A DNA stretch of 64,000 nt, from the NCBI GenBank assembly GCA_026210745.1, contig CP110630.1, forward strand, positions 4,650,001-4,714,000, written 5' to 3'. The DNA is from Exobasidium rhododendri. Its lineage: Eukaryota; Basidiomycota; Exobasidiomycetes; Exobasidiales; Exobasidiaceae. Positions 37,101 through 48,400 of this stretch are shown one piece after another. Under the pieces are notes generated by a model. It saw only the letters and a program-made list of their open reading frames with translations, was not told the origin of the DNA and ran no database searches. Both the position numbers and the translations under genes were made by a program. How positions within the stretch are numbered: position 1 is the first letter of the stretch; every line of letters starts with the position of its first letter.

Positions 37101-39297
37101 CAGCTTCACAGGTCCAAGAAGGTCAGAGTACTTTGTGGCAATCTGCACGACGACCGACAGGTTCTGTCGGATATTCACGCGCAGCATCTCCTTGAGCGAA
37201 TCCAGGCTCTGTTCCACAGTCAATCGACCAAAGTACTCTACCAACCACTCCGCGTTCAGTAGGTTAGAATGCACCACGACTCTCTTGATGTCTCCTTGGT
37301 CTTCGTAGTGCTCCAGTGCGCGCTGAAGAAGTCCGGCTTTTTCGCACAAGTTGGCAATGCGAGGTCGATCGTAGTAGGAAAACATGGCGTTTCCCAAGAT
37401 AGCATCGGCAACTTGCGGAGCATTCACTAGATTCATCTCTAGCAAGCGAGTCTGTAGATGACCTTGCTCCGGCTTGTTGTCTTTCAAGGCGTCTAAAAGG
37501 AAGCTCGTAGCTTGCTGAATCATGTTTTGACTCATAAAGATGTCCGTCACCCGCTCAATGTCCACCAGAGGTCCACTTTCATCCTGCACCAAGCTACTTG
37601 CAAATTCAGCACCTTGTTCCGGATTGATGCGAACAATGTGCTGAAGCAGCGCAGCATAGTCGGGGGTGTATCCGACCTTTTGCGCATAAAGAACGATCTT
37701 GTTGAACTGACCAGTCTCGGCAAAGCAAGCGACCACCTTGTTGGGCACATTAGCACGCAGGTAGACGCTCAACGCCAAATTCATGTCGTGGCTGCGCACA
37801 ATGTCCCCCAACTCCTCCGAGCATTCAATCTTGTTCTCCTTTAACCACTTTTCCAGCAAGTGTTTTCTATTCTGCAACAAAACTGGCTTAGCAAGTTCGA
37901 GAGACTCATACTTGTTGAGGGTACCCCTTTCTAGCAGGATACCAAAGTACTGTAGGATGGGTGATAGCGTTCCAGGCTGATTAGGGACTTGCTTAAACTG
38001 TTCAATCGTCTGGGTAGTTCTCAGGATTCCACGAGGCGAATTGGCCGCAATCTTGGCCGCATCTCCGTATTGACCCGTACTAAAGAGGGAGTGAAATTGC
38101 TGCATGTACAAGTCATCTGCTCCGGGAAGATCACCACGAGAGGCCAGCTTGAATGCCAATTCCGAATTGTTTAGCGTTCCCAAGATGTACGGAATCACTG
38201 TATTTTCATCAACAGAGACAGACAAGACTTGGCCCTTGCGATTGATACCGATGATACCGCTCGTTGCCTCATGCTCTGCAGTGACAAAAATAGTCTCTCC
38301 CGAGATCCGGTTCATATAGATACACGTGCCGCTTTCCAAGTCATACAGATGGATGAAACCGTACTTGGTGACGAGGTAGACAATGCCATATCGCTTGCTG
38401 ACTTGCATCGCTACCGGGAAATCGTTGGTAGCCTCTGGAGGGAAAAAGACGTCGACTGCCTTTTTCGTAAAGACGGGGTTGTTGGCTTGATGATCGATTT
38501 CGACAATGTGCAATTTCGCTCCAGTCGCCGTTCGAACGGCAAAGGTAAAGAGCTTGTATGGTGTTGGTGCGCCGTCAATCTTGAGTTCAGCAAAAGCGGC
38601 GGCATGGCCTTCAATCGGTTGACTGACGCCTCGATCTCGACTGTAGAGTTGCATGTTGCCTTTGATTTTGAAAGCGTTGGGAGCACCCGAAGTGTTTCCT
38701 GAAATTCCCACCAGGACCAGCCATTTTTCGTCGGGAGAAACTCGGTAGTTGATGATTTGACTACCAGCAAGACTAGCGTGCCTATCAAACACCTTTGTTG
38801 GTCCCGCCTCGCCTTCCATGCTCCAATGAAATACTGCATTTGAAGTCACAAGTCCTAGTGTCGTATTCGAAATCCATTTCCAAAATTGGACCTCCTCGTT
38901 GATCGCATGTGACTTCACTTTGGCTTTGGCTTCGATATTGAAAATCTGTAACGTTTGACCTGACTTGAGAGCAATGATCTTCTGCACCGGGTTCATAATC
39001 GCAGAGTCCGCTGTGATCGGCCGTCGCATGCTTTTGATACGTAGTCATCGAATCAGGAAGGTCGGAGTTAGTAATTCGGACAAATCGTCCCCCCTTTTTT
39101 CCTCTCCCATGAGTCGGACATAGCACTCACACATTATTGGCGTCATTCAAGTCGACGATGCATACTTGGCTATTCTCTCGAACGCACACGAAGCGCTCTG
39201 ATTCCAATGTACAATTGGCAAAGGTGCAGAACTCTTGAGAAATACCAAGCGACTGTAGTTGACAGTGCTCAGCGAACGAGATTGGTTTGTCTGCCAT
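34158..39297 (-). CDS. CHC1: Clathrin heavy chain
   Basis: Clathrin heavy chain forms the triskelion of coated vesicles at the Golgi, endosomes and plasma membrane. Two exons (39297-39131 and 39030-34158, 100-nt intron) give 1679 residues, matching the family's ~1675. The N-terminus MADKPISFAEHCQLQSLGIS and the seven-bladed propeller motifs (NEEVQFWKWISNTTLGLVT, VSPDEKWLVLVGISG, ESGTCIYMNRISGETIF) are typical. The clathrin repeats of the leg follow (for example GLLQRALEHYEDQGDIKRVV, DPYLAYIAYAKGFCDDELI, AFRIFSKNDQHGDAMNVL). The C-terminal trimerisation region is SWRHGLRDFVMPYELQ. The end is Gly/Met-rich (GGMNGGGSMMGMQATGYMG). The short first exon carries the first 55 codons. Confidence 0.97.
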
Positions 39298-39452
39298 GGC
39301 GATTCGTGTGAAAGCCTGCCGCTCTACTCTATCTGCGTGTGAACTGAGCGTGCCAGGTTATCTGATGATGCTGATTTCGAATTAGCACAGTTGATGTGTA
39401 TGGCGTGAGCCTTCTATCTACGACGGAGTCTACGTCACCCTGTCGAGAGAGA

Positions 39453-39493
<41 letters not shown>

Positions 39494-40604
39494 GGGGTGA
39501 GAAGCAATCGTGGGGGAGGTAAGAGATAAGTGAGTCGTTAACGAAGAGAGTAAGAAGCTTTCTTCGTCGTTGAACGCTGGCCCTCACCGAAAGTGTGCCC
39601 GCCTGTGCACTCGATACGCGCACCAACAGATCGTTTGGCCTCGCTGTCTCGCACCCATTGCGCCCATCTTCGGCCGACATAAATGAGGCGACATCACGTG
39701 GATAAGTGTGATCAATCCTTTCTTGTTCTCCCCGCTAAGGAACGGGATATTTTAAAATTCTCGAGAACCAGGGCTTGAGGAATTTGTCCGGCGTCGATCT
39801 AGGAAAAGACGAAGGGGTGCTTGGTTGACTGATCATGAAGCGGCGGAAAGTCGATCATACGTCAACCAAAGTGAACGCACACACACGAGTGCTTAACAAG
39901 GGCACACGTCTGGCTTGCTGGCCCCTTCGATATGCTGGAGGCCGCTTGTATGGAATGAAACAGGGAGCAGTTTCGTCGTTATGAGTCATGAGCCTGATCG
40001 CCTACCTACTCTTTCCCCGTTGTAAGCGTCCCTCCTCTCTTTGGAAGGAAGTGAGACCAATCATCGCTGCTGCAGTTCTTTCTCGTTGCCGATCCTCGTA
40101 AGCTTACCATCTCCGTGCCAAGATGTTGACCTCCGTTCAATGTTGTAGGGGATCGTCGACAAGTGCACGACCACTTTTCCGCAGCGAATTTGTTAGCTGA
40201 AAATGTACGTGAAGTGCTTTGGCTCATTCTACCATCACCCTCCACACCCACGCCCACAGGATCAGGACGGCCCTTTCAGTAGGTGCTACGCAGGATGGCC
40301 TCAGCGTTGATGATTTAGCAACACCTGGACGTTACCTTGACAACTACGACGGCGTGGGTGCGAAAAGTCCCTCATTTGTACGACATAGCACAACACAGCA
40401 CTTTCCTGGGATTCACTCTTTTACGAAGGCAATCTCGCTCGCTGTTCGCTCCATCATTCGTCTCCTGTCGTTGCCGCATAATTATCGTTCGAAGCATCTC
40501 ATTGCGACAATCTTCCTCACTTTCTCTTGTGCTCCATCTTTCATCGTTGGCGTCTGGCAAAGTGGTCCCTCGATTTTGTGTGTGTGAGAGGGAGAAGTGT
40601 CAAG
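39298..40604. promoter_or_regulatory. Divergent region CHC1 / unknown gene with GT repeat
   Basis: The 1.3 kb between two divergent start codons. It contains a perfect (GT)18 tract at 39455-39491, about 160 nt upstream of the CHC1 ATG. No coding sequence is supported; open frames such as 40219-40587 lack an ATG start or run in shadow. Confidence 0.55.
39455..39491 (+). repeat. (GT)18 microsatellite
   Basis: An uninterrupted GT dinucleotide tract upstream of the clathrin heavy chain start; read from the CHC1 strand it is (CA)n. Confidence 0.95.
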
Positions 40605-42415
40605 ATGGCCATCGTCGAAGGCGACGCCAATGAGCAGCTTATGGCTGTACACGATGACGAATCGATGACGACACTTCGAGCCTTAGTCGATAAATTGTCG
40701 ACGTCGGAAGGCAAGACGATCAGCTGGAAGACGTTGTCAAATCTTGTAGATGCACAGAGCCCTTCCAACCTTGTGGGGCTGGATGATTGCATCTCGGATG
40801 GCTGCCGAATTATAAGAGTGAGTGGTATGTCAAGAGACAGCGTACGAGGGAAAGCTCGGTGTTCTCTCAGACATGCTCATCTTATCATTTTGTTATGCGG
40901 CATCGACAGGATCTTCCTTCTAGGACCCTATTAAGTCCAAGTAGGCAGAGACCGTCATCCTTCAACTTTCAAGTACCGTCTTCAATGCAAAGCCATCTAG
41001 TCGTGGAAGACGACTATCTTGCGAAGAAACTCAGCAACGGTGACGCCGCCTTTACACCAGACGAAATTGCTTTTCTAGGCAGTGCCGACTATGCCACCAG
41101 CAGAAGTAGTGATTCAAACGTCGCCAACTACAAGAAGAGGAAGAGTGCTCGTGCACAATTGTACCTGAGAAGAGAAGGAGGTTCAGAGGGGAAAGAGTCA
41201 CCAGACCAGCCAGTCGAGTCAAAATTTTACGAGTCTGGGGCAAGTGACGATGACGATCTCAGCTTTAGTGGTGGATGTGCTAATATTGATCGGTGGGAAG
41301 AACTAGGTCATCAGAGGGAGTGTTGCAATGCTGATTATGAAGATCAGAGACTGGATATGGACGAAAGTGAAGTGCACAGAAAGTCGTCGTACCATCGAAC
41401 AGCAGATAGGATACCTTTGAGTCGCCAAGAAAAGGTCAAACGGAAGATGGACATCATGTCAAGAGGTCGGATTCGACGAGCAGCAAGAGCAAGGGATGTA
41501 CTTCCGAGCAAAGCGGAAGAGACTGTCGAAATGGAAGGAGGCGAGGCTGCAGCAGCGAATCGCTTAGAAGCAGAAAAGAAGGCACAAGCAGCAGCGAAAA
41601 GACCCAATCGAGGCGAACGCAGAGCAGCGGCACTACGGAAAGAGACTGCTGGCAACAAGACGAGACCTTCTCTGGCTGAGCTCCGAGCGAGAATAGGGAA
41701 AGGTGGCACTGCCAAGGAAGGCGAAGCGAGTCAAGGTAGGTCGCCAATAGTTGCTCCCAAACCAATAAAGGAGGAGGTGGGTGACACTACTGCGCCGACG
41801 GCGAAAGCGTCTTCCACTACGATGATAGCAACGAGTAAACGAGCCGTTCCCACGTGTGACTTCACCTTCACGAGCCGTTCCATGGCAGCAAACCGATTGG
41901 TGATGATGCGAGCTGAACTGGATAATCTTCGCAGAAATCTGCAGGAAGCAAAGAAGGAGTTTGAGGTGCTACAGAAGCAGGAAAGCGTTGGAGGCTCGCC
42001 CACAAATACCTCGATGAAGGCAACTTTGGCGACGAGCAAGCTTGTCGATAAGATCAATGGCAGCATTGGTGGCAGGATCAACACAGCAAAGGGACATGAA
42101 CGTCTGCTTCACTCCGTCGATGCACTTACTGCCTCCATTCGAACGGCAACGGCCACGTTGGACGAAGAACAGAAGGTCGTTGTTGACAGTCTAGGAGGAG
42201 CAGCGATCCTGAGGAAGAAGAACCTGGCAGGGCAGCATCAGCAGCGATCGAGTATGCAGCCAACCACCGCGGTTGTAAAGTCAAAAGCCGGCATGGCAGA
42301 ATACACTGGAGACTTGACCTCTACGTCATCGCAACTTGCCGTCAAGACACAGCAAGGCCTTGCGAATCAGAAAGACCTGTCACGAAGCAAAACTGTGACT
42401 GTGCTACCTTCCTCC

Positions 42416-42450
<35 letters not shown>

Positions 42451-43066
42451 TCCTCCTCCTCCTCCTCCTCCTCCTCCTCCTCCCCTCTCCCCACCACAGC
42501 ACAAGGTACCGCCGCCTCTTTCTCGCCGCAAGAAGGCAAATATGTCTAATATACATCACATCAGCAACCATCGACCTAGTCGTCAGCTGTCCGATGGCAC
42601 TAGCAGAGTCGTCAATGCTCAGCAATTACCACAACAAGGCAGTAACCATCATCATCTGCAGCCGCAGCAATACGATACTGTGCCGCCTGGACTCGATCAT
42701 CCAACTTCGACATGCTCCCTCTTTCCTGACGATTGGATATGCGTGTTCTGCGAGTACCGTCTTCTGTACGGCGAATATCCTCGAATGCTTGGAGCAATAA
42801 AGTCGAGAAAGAAGTTGGTGACAAAGAAGAAGGATGCTCAAGAACGGGCTCATCGGGCTACCACCATTGGAGCACCTGGTCCAAGTAAAGCAAAGGCGCA
42901 GTGTACTTGTGGACAAGCGCATGCAAAGACCCCTCAAGCTCTGGATGACTTTGAAGAGGCAGAAGAACACGCAGCTGCTCATCAACGTCATCATCACCAG
43001 GGTCTCAATTATGATGACGATGACTACTACTCCAAGCTTATGGCCAGGAAGCCGACATTGTTGTGA
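40605..43066 (+). CDS. Unrecognised protein with C-terminal Cys/His motif
   Basis: Two exons (40605-40817 and 40910-43066, 92-nt intron, phase 0) give 789 residues. I cannot name the family. The N-terminal ~70 residues look folded (MTTLRALVDKLSTSEGKTIS, WKTLSNLVDAQSPSNL). The middle is charged and low complexity with a basic segment (RQEKVKRKMDIMSRGRIRRA) and a predicted coiled coil (MRAELDNLRRNLQEAKKEFE). A pure Ala-then-Pro homopolymer block follows (about residues 575-597). Near the C-terminus a compact motif stands out: DWICVFCEYRLLYGEYPRML followed by a basic helix (IKSRKKLVTKKK), then CTCGQAH. The C-x2-C plus C-x-C-x3-H arrangement could bind zinc. I recall similar 'FCEYxLxYG' sequences in other basidiomycete hypothetical proteins, but cannot verify this here. 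Confidence 0.75.
42418..42482 (+). repeat. Coding (TGC)n-(TCC)n trinucleotide tract
   Basis: About ten TGC units run directly into about twelve TCC units inside the preceding gene, encoding a poly-Ala run followed by a poly-Pro run. The abrupt switch of unit suggests two independent replication-slippage expansions. Confidence 0.85.
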
Positions 43067-43308
43067 TTGCGTGTTTCTTACACTAACCACGAAAGCATCT
43101 CCCGCCTCTCTTCCTCTCTCTCGCTCTCTCACTCATCTTTCAAAATCTCATCTCCTTCACTTTACTGTACTCATTTCCACTTTTTCAATTCCCCCTTCAA
43201 TGTGACATCACCTCATGGCATTTCTACACTTCAACCGTCACATGTCGTCCTCAGAGTACAACGGCAACTAGCGTGATAGCCTGATCGCCTCTTCCCAAAC
43301 CCTCCCTC

Positions 43309-45003
43309 TCAGCTTGCTCGTTGATCAACGCTTCCCACCTTGAGTTCCTTTACTCTCTCGGTGACTTGCCTTTCCTTCTCCACCCTCAACGCATGCACTC
43401 GTTTCAAGATGCTGGATTTCTTCATCGATCTTGAGTTGCCTCCCCAGATGGAAAAGGGCATTTCTTTCTTTTCCTCCAAGTCTCCTCTATGCTGAATCGT
43501 TGTGTAGCTCTTGCCATCGAATCGCGTCGTGAATTCACCATCTTCAATCGATGCTTCACTCGTATCCACCTTGATCTTCTTGAACGTTCCATGATTGAGA
43601 CCTGCTCCGCTCCTCACTCTTCTCCTGCCACTAATGCGCATGTAAAGTCTTCCCTGTTCATGCTTCATTTCATCTTGCATCAATTCCTTTGTCAGGAAGC
43701 TTTGAGAGATCTCGGGAAACACAAACGGTTCAACTAGACCCACTTCCACCTTCTTGAAAGTCCTTCTAGCTGGTCCAACGTTCCACTGCCCAAACCGGGA
43801 GCGTCTGACAGATGCCCGATAGATTGTCGAACGACACCACGTCGTACGAAGCCCGTAGATTGCCAAGAGATAACTTCGAAGACCGTGTTTGTGCATCGAG
43901 AGAGGGATACGGAATGTTGCCTTGAAAGCGTCGTATTTGCCATTCCTTACTGTGTTGTTGCGCACAAATCGAACAACATCATTGGGAAGGAAGCTCATGT
44001 CTCCGATCTTCTGAGGTTGATGATACCATCGAGGAGCTGTAGCACCAAGGATCGTGGATGTGGAATCATCGACGTAGATCATTGATCGATCTCTTAGAGT
44101 CCACATCGTCTTCTCCTCCTCGGCACGAGTTTGATTGCTCATTCGCTTCCACTCTTTCCAACCAGACTCTTCCTCCTCGGCAAGAAGTTCCCTCGTAGCT
44201 TTCCTTTGAGCGGAGGATTTCGTACTGGAAAGTCTTTTGAGCACATCTGCTCTAGCCTCGCGCTCCGAGTCCACTTCTTCACCTTCTCCTCCTTTGCTTC
44301 GCAGGGGAAATCCACTCGAATAGCCTTTCCTCCAACCTAGTCGTCTTGCGCAATCGTACCTCACTCGCAGCAATGCCTCTTTGCGTTCCTTTTCACTCAA
44401 ACTAATCCAAGAATCTATCAATGCCGAGTCCAGAAGTGCTTCATACTCGGTTTGATTGGAAGTATTTTGATATCCAACATTCTTTGCTTTTACCAACTTC
44501 ATCATGTCATCTTCCGTCATACCTGATGGATACCACAATCGAGACCTAGCTTGACGGAAGGATTTCGCCAGTTCGTACTGCTCTGAAAACCACTCAAAAT
44601 CTACTGCTCGAAGCTCTGTTCCTGTCTTGAGACTCTTACTTATCGATTTAAGTCTCTGATGTGAGTCTGAGCTTACATCGAACCAAGTCCACTTCCGAAG
44701 GGTTTGACACTTGTCATGCAGACTCAGATTAGGTGTACTAGGCCTCTGTTTTCTTGTTGCCATCGTCTTCTCATCAGAATCGAGCTCGAGGCCAGAGGTG
44801 ATGGTGAAATTGGAGGGAGTGGGAACAGCAAGGTGAGATGAAGATGCAGGCGAGATGTCCAAGTCAAAATCTTCCGGGATGGCATTTGGTGCCGTCGTCG
44901 AGGTCTCTACAGCTTTTGGTGACTGATTTGGTGCTGAGGAACTTGAACACCTTCCGAACCTTGCCGAACGAAGCACCGATGAGCGGGGAAAGAGTCGCAG
45001 CAT
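43309..45003 (-). CDS. MRP20: Mitochondrial large-subunit ribosomal protein uL23m
   Basis: The single-exon frame encodes 564 residues from ATG 45003. The N-terminus (MLRLFPRSSVLRSARFGRC) is basic and Ser/Arg-rich, as in mitochondrial presequences. The uL23 core is near residues 345-440: LPNDVVRFVRNNTVRNGKYD, FKATFRIPLSMHKHGLRSYL, LAIYGLRTTWCRSTIYRASV and RRTFKKVEVGLVEPFVFPEI. Together these match the fungal uL23m pattern of a strand, a helix and the 'FKK..V.L.EPFVFPE' end. In the mitoribosome uL23 sits at the exit tunnel. The protein is long for the family because of N- and C-terminal extensions, common in fungal mitoribosomes. The stop is 242 nt from the convergent upstream gene. Confidence 0.8.
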   Translation of the reverse strand: MLRLFPRSSVLRSARFGRCSSSSAPNQSPKAVETSTTAPNAIPEDFDLDISPASSSHLAVPTPSNFTITSGLELDSDEKTMATRKQRPSTPNLSLHDKCQTLRKWTWFDVSSDSHQRLKSISKSLKTGTELRAVDFEWFSEQYELAKSFRQARSRLWYPSGMTEDDMMKLVKAKNVGYQNTSNQTEYEALLDSALIDSWISLSEKERKEALLRVRYDCARRLGWRKGYSSGFPLRSKGGEGEEVDSEREARADVLKRLSSTKSSAQRKATRELLAEEEESGWKEWKRMSNQTRAEEEKTMWTLRDRSMIYVDDSTSTILGATAPRWYHQPQKIGDMSFLPNDVVRFVRNNTVRNGKYDAFKATFRIPLSMHKHGLRSYLLAIYGLRTTWCRSTIYRASVRRSRFGQWNVGPARRTFKKVEVGLVEPFVFPEISQSFLTKELMQDEMKHEQGRLYMRISGRRRVRSGAGLNHGTFKKIKVDTSEASIEDGEFTTRFDGKSYTTIQHRGDLEEKKEMPFSIWGGNSRSMKKSSILKRVHALRVEKERQVTERVKELKVGSVDQRAS

Positions 45004-45417
45004 CGTGCTTGGAAAAGGCAGAGGCAGGGGAGAGAAGATAATGCTACTATGTCAAGAGTGACCTAAGAAGGAAAAAGCCGAGAAGATTTTGATCGCGCTC
45101 TGCCCTGAGCTCGAAAGGCACCTCCCAATTCTCGATTTTGGCGACATCCACGTGGCGGACGTCCCTTCCTTGGAGCAAGTGTTGCAACCTAGATAAGTCC
45201 TGGTAGACGATGCTCGATCTGGGCGACTCGATCAACCCCTTTGCTTTGCGATGGGACATTGTAGAAGCTTGCAAATTTTGTGATTGCATTGCCAAGTGTA
45301 CATGGGGAAATTTGCAGAATAGGTAGGATGACGAATATATAAAAGTACATGCAAAGCAACAGATGAGACAAGGAAAAGACGGGGGAAAAGGGGAGGGAGG
45401 AGACTCGAATGATCCAT
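45004..45417. promoter_or_regulatory. uL23m promoter / TOR 3' region
   Basis: The 414 nt between the uL23m start (minus) and the last coding base of TOR (minus, 45418). Both genes run leftward, so the TOR 3' untranslated region and the uL23m promoter must share this interval. It has an A/T-rich middle at 45320-45360 (ACGAATATATAAAAGTACAT), which could serve either role. Confidence 0.5.
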
Positions 45418-45424
45418 TCACCAA
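45418..45424 (-). other. TOR1: 7-nt terminal coding exon of TOR
   Basis: On the minus strand tttgtccgcag|TTGGTGA supplies the last base of Phe, then Trp and stop. The 103-nt intron begins gtgagtagg at 45527. The splice turns a GWCSL end into the family GWCxFW end. Confidence 0.85.
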
Positions 45425-48400
45425 CTGCGGACAAAGAGTGGGGTAGGAGGACAAATATATGAATCAGCATGAAAGAACGTCGTCATCACCACACTCCAGT
45501 CACTTCTTGCCCGCCTCTCCTACTCACAAACTGCACCATCCAATGAATGCTACACACAGATTCTCTAGGCTGGTTGCCTCTTGTACTAGCTTTTGTATCT
45601 GGTCCGCTACACTCAAGCTAACATTTGGATTGAAGTCTCTTCCGTTCAGTTTGTTTTGAATTCTTCTTACTACTTCCAATGCTCTCTTGTTTCGCACATC
45701 ACCCACGGCCGCCGCTATTGCTGCATTTCCTCCCCCTCCACCGTTACTTTGACCAGCAGCGCCAGCAGCATTGGCAGACGACTTGCTATGATGTCCGGCT
45801 GCAACCTTTTCTCCTGCTCCGTTGGCATTGCCACCACCACCACCATTGGTTCCTGTTGCTGCGCCAACGATGGCTTCATATTCAAATTCGCTCGCATCCG
45901 GTGCCTTGAGATCTGTTGCATTGTTCACGTCGTCCGTCACCAATCTCCAAGAGATAAGTGGATCATGAACGAAGGCTTCGAGTAGGGCCAAGACACTCTC
46001 CTTGTTGTCTCTTAACACCCTCATACAACTTTCAGCACTAACTTTAAATGTTCCCTTGATGCCTCCAATCTCCATAGCATTCACCAGTACTCTCGTCAAT
46101 CTGAAGGGAACCTTTTCTGGATACTTTGGTCGACTACAAGCGATCTCGAAACAATCACCGAAGTCGATGTGAATGATCTGACCAGTCATTCGATCCAACA
46201 ATAAGTTGGAGGGATGTCGATCTCCTAGTCCTAGGATATAGCCGGCGGCAGAAGAAGTGGCCAGACTTCGACTGTACGCTGTTCTACGTTCCAACCAACT
46301 TTCAGAACTGTGACTCTTAAGCCACAAGATGCGGTAAAGGTCTTGCCCAGGCGTGTTGTCCATGGCATACTGGAACACTTCCACCTTTTGCATCAATGAA
46401 AGGTACTCGTAGTCAGGAGCCATTTGAAGCATGAGACGATGTTCCACGTTTAGTAGGATCTTGTGCTGTTCTCGATACTCCTTGATTAGGACGTGCAAGG
46501 TGTCCGTGTTCTCCACCCACCCCAACATGCCCGTGTTAGGACTCAGTGGGATGACGGGATACCTACGAATCTCCAATCGCCTCTTGTAAGACTCTGAATC
46601 GATGGAGAGCAAGGTGTTGACCAGACCGAACAATTGCATAACTCTTTCATCTTGACGCAAGTCTTCATGGCCTTTCAGCAGGTACTGATACGGTCGACCA
46701 TCGTTACCTTTCATTTTCAGTCGCCTCGGTCGTTGTTTGGAAGCAATGACGAGCACAATCTGCTCAAAAGTACTGATCCGAATGATCGCCTTTCCACTCT
46801 CATACGTTCCTGGTACTGCCAACTCCAAGTCACGAAGAGCAAGTAATTTTGGCGAGACATACTGCAAATCCAGCTGTACAGAGTTCGTCGATGGCAGTTG
46901 CTTTGTAATTCGACGGAAAACGTGGTAATAGAGATCCCAAGCTTGATTTAAGTCTGCTATCTCACCGTATTGACGATAACGACGACCGCATTCCCTTGCA
47001 TCACCCAAGTCTCTTCCATATGTCTGGGCAAACGACGTCTCTCGCAGCGTTTCTGGTCCCTTTTCCAGTGCATCATGAAGCGGTTCCAATGTAGCAAACA
47101 TGGCATCGATGTTGTGTTCCGTAAAGTAGAGTCGGCTCGCCTCTTCCAGTCCTTCATGCCACATCTCGTGCCACAGGATGGCGACGCGAATCAGCTCATC
47201 AGAGACTAACAAAGCTTGCTCTACAAGTAAAGGGCTATGCTCTCGAACGTTCTCCATGATGTCCATGGCTGCCTTGATCCGGACAGAACTGGGCGATTTT
47301 GCGGCTACCGTGAGTGGATAGACTAGCGCTTGAGGATGGGCTGCTCCAATGTCCGATAAGAGGTGGTGGATGAGCCCCTTCACTCTTGGACTGGGGACCG
47401 TGATCCTGGCAATAATCTGTGGGATGACTTCCAACCAAGTGTCGATAATGACGCTGTTGAACCCATCGTTCACCGCTTCTGCCACACTGTCGACGTAGCC
47501 AAACTTGAACCAAAGAGTCAACAAGCGAAGGGTATCTTGCAGACTGTTCCCACTGGCCAAAGCAATTGATCGAAAGAAACCCTGAACAGAAGGTACGATT
47601 CGAGCGGCTATCATCTTGGCAGAAACATTCTCCCCCAACCGTTCATGGTGACTGATCACGTCGAAGTTGGCAAGTGCCCAGGCGTGCCATGCCTTGTACC
47701 AATGTTTGTCTAGCTCTGTAGCTCTCTGGTAGCTGTCTATCACGTCGCATTTGCCGTCGGTGACCCAATCTTCGTTGATCGCTGCTTGCCATTCTCCGCG
47801 CTTGAAGTAGCAGCGAGCAAGTAACTTGGCAAATTCTTCCAGTCTAGGTTGAGATCTCCAGTCGTGAACAATGGCATTTCCTTGCTCATCACCTCCATGG
47901 ACACCGAGGTCCTCTGCAAGATTGATGGTGAAGTCACGGAGATAGTTTAGACTTTCCTCTCGGGACCCCGTGGCCCACATGAACTTCAGATGTGCATAGA
48001 TGACGGAAGGAGGCGCCTTCGGAGCTCCGATCGCTGACTGTGGTTCCATATTATCTCCGTTTAGCTCTGGCCCCAGCAGACTGTTCAGCGTCTTCTCCGC
48101 CAAGACCATTCGTCCTGACTTGCGACACAAGTTCGCAAATTTGATCCACGTCTCACTGTCATCAGCGGGGGTAAGGACGATGCTTCGCACCGACAAGATA
48201 CGTTGCCAAACTTCTACGTCAGGCTGACAGCCCTTCAGTCGCTTCATCCAGGTCGCTCGCATGGTCGCTTGTCTGTCAGGTTGATCCCAGTAGTCCATTT
48301 TGTAGGCGAGAGCTTCCTCCAGCTCGGATAACATTTGTGTCCTTACCATGAGATCATATGCTCGACTGTAGCTCTCGCTGATCAGATTGGTAAGCTCCTG

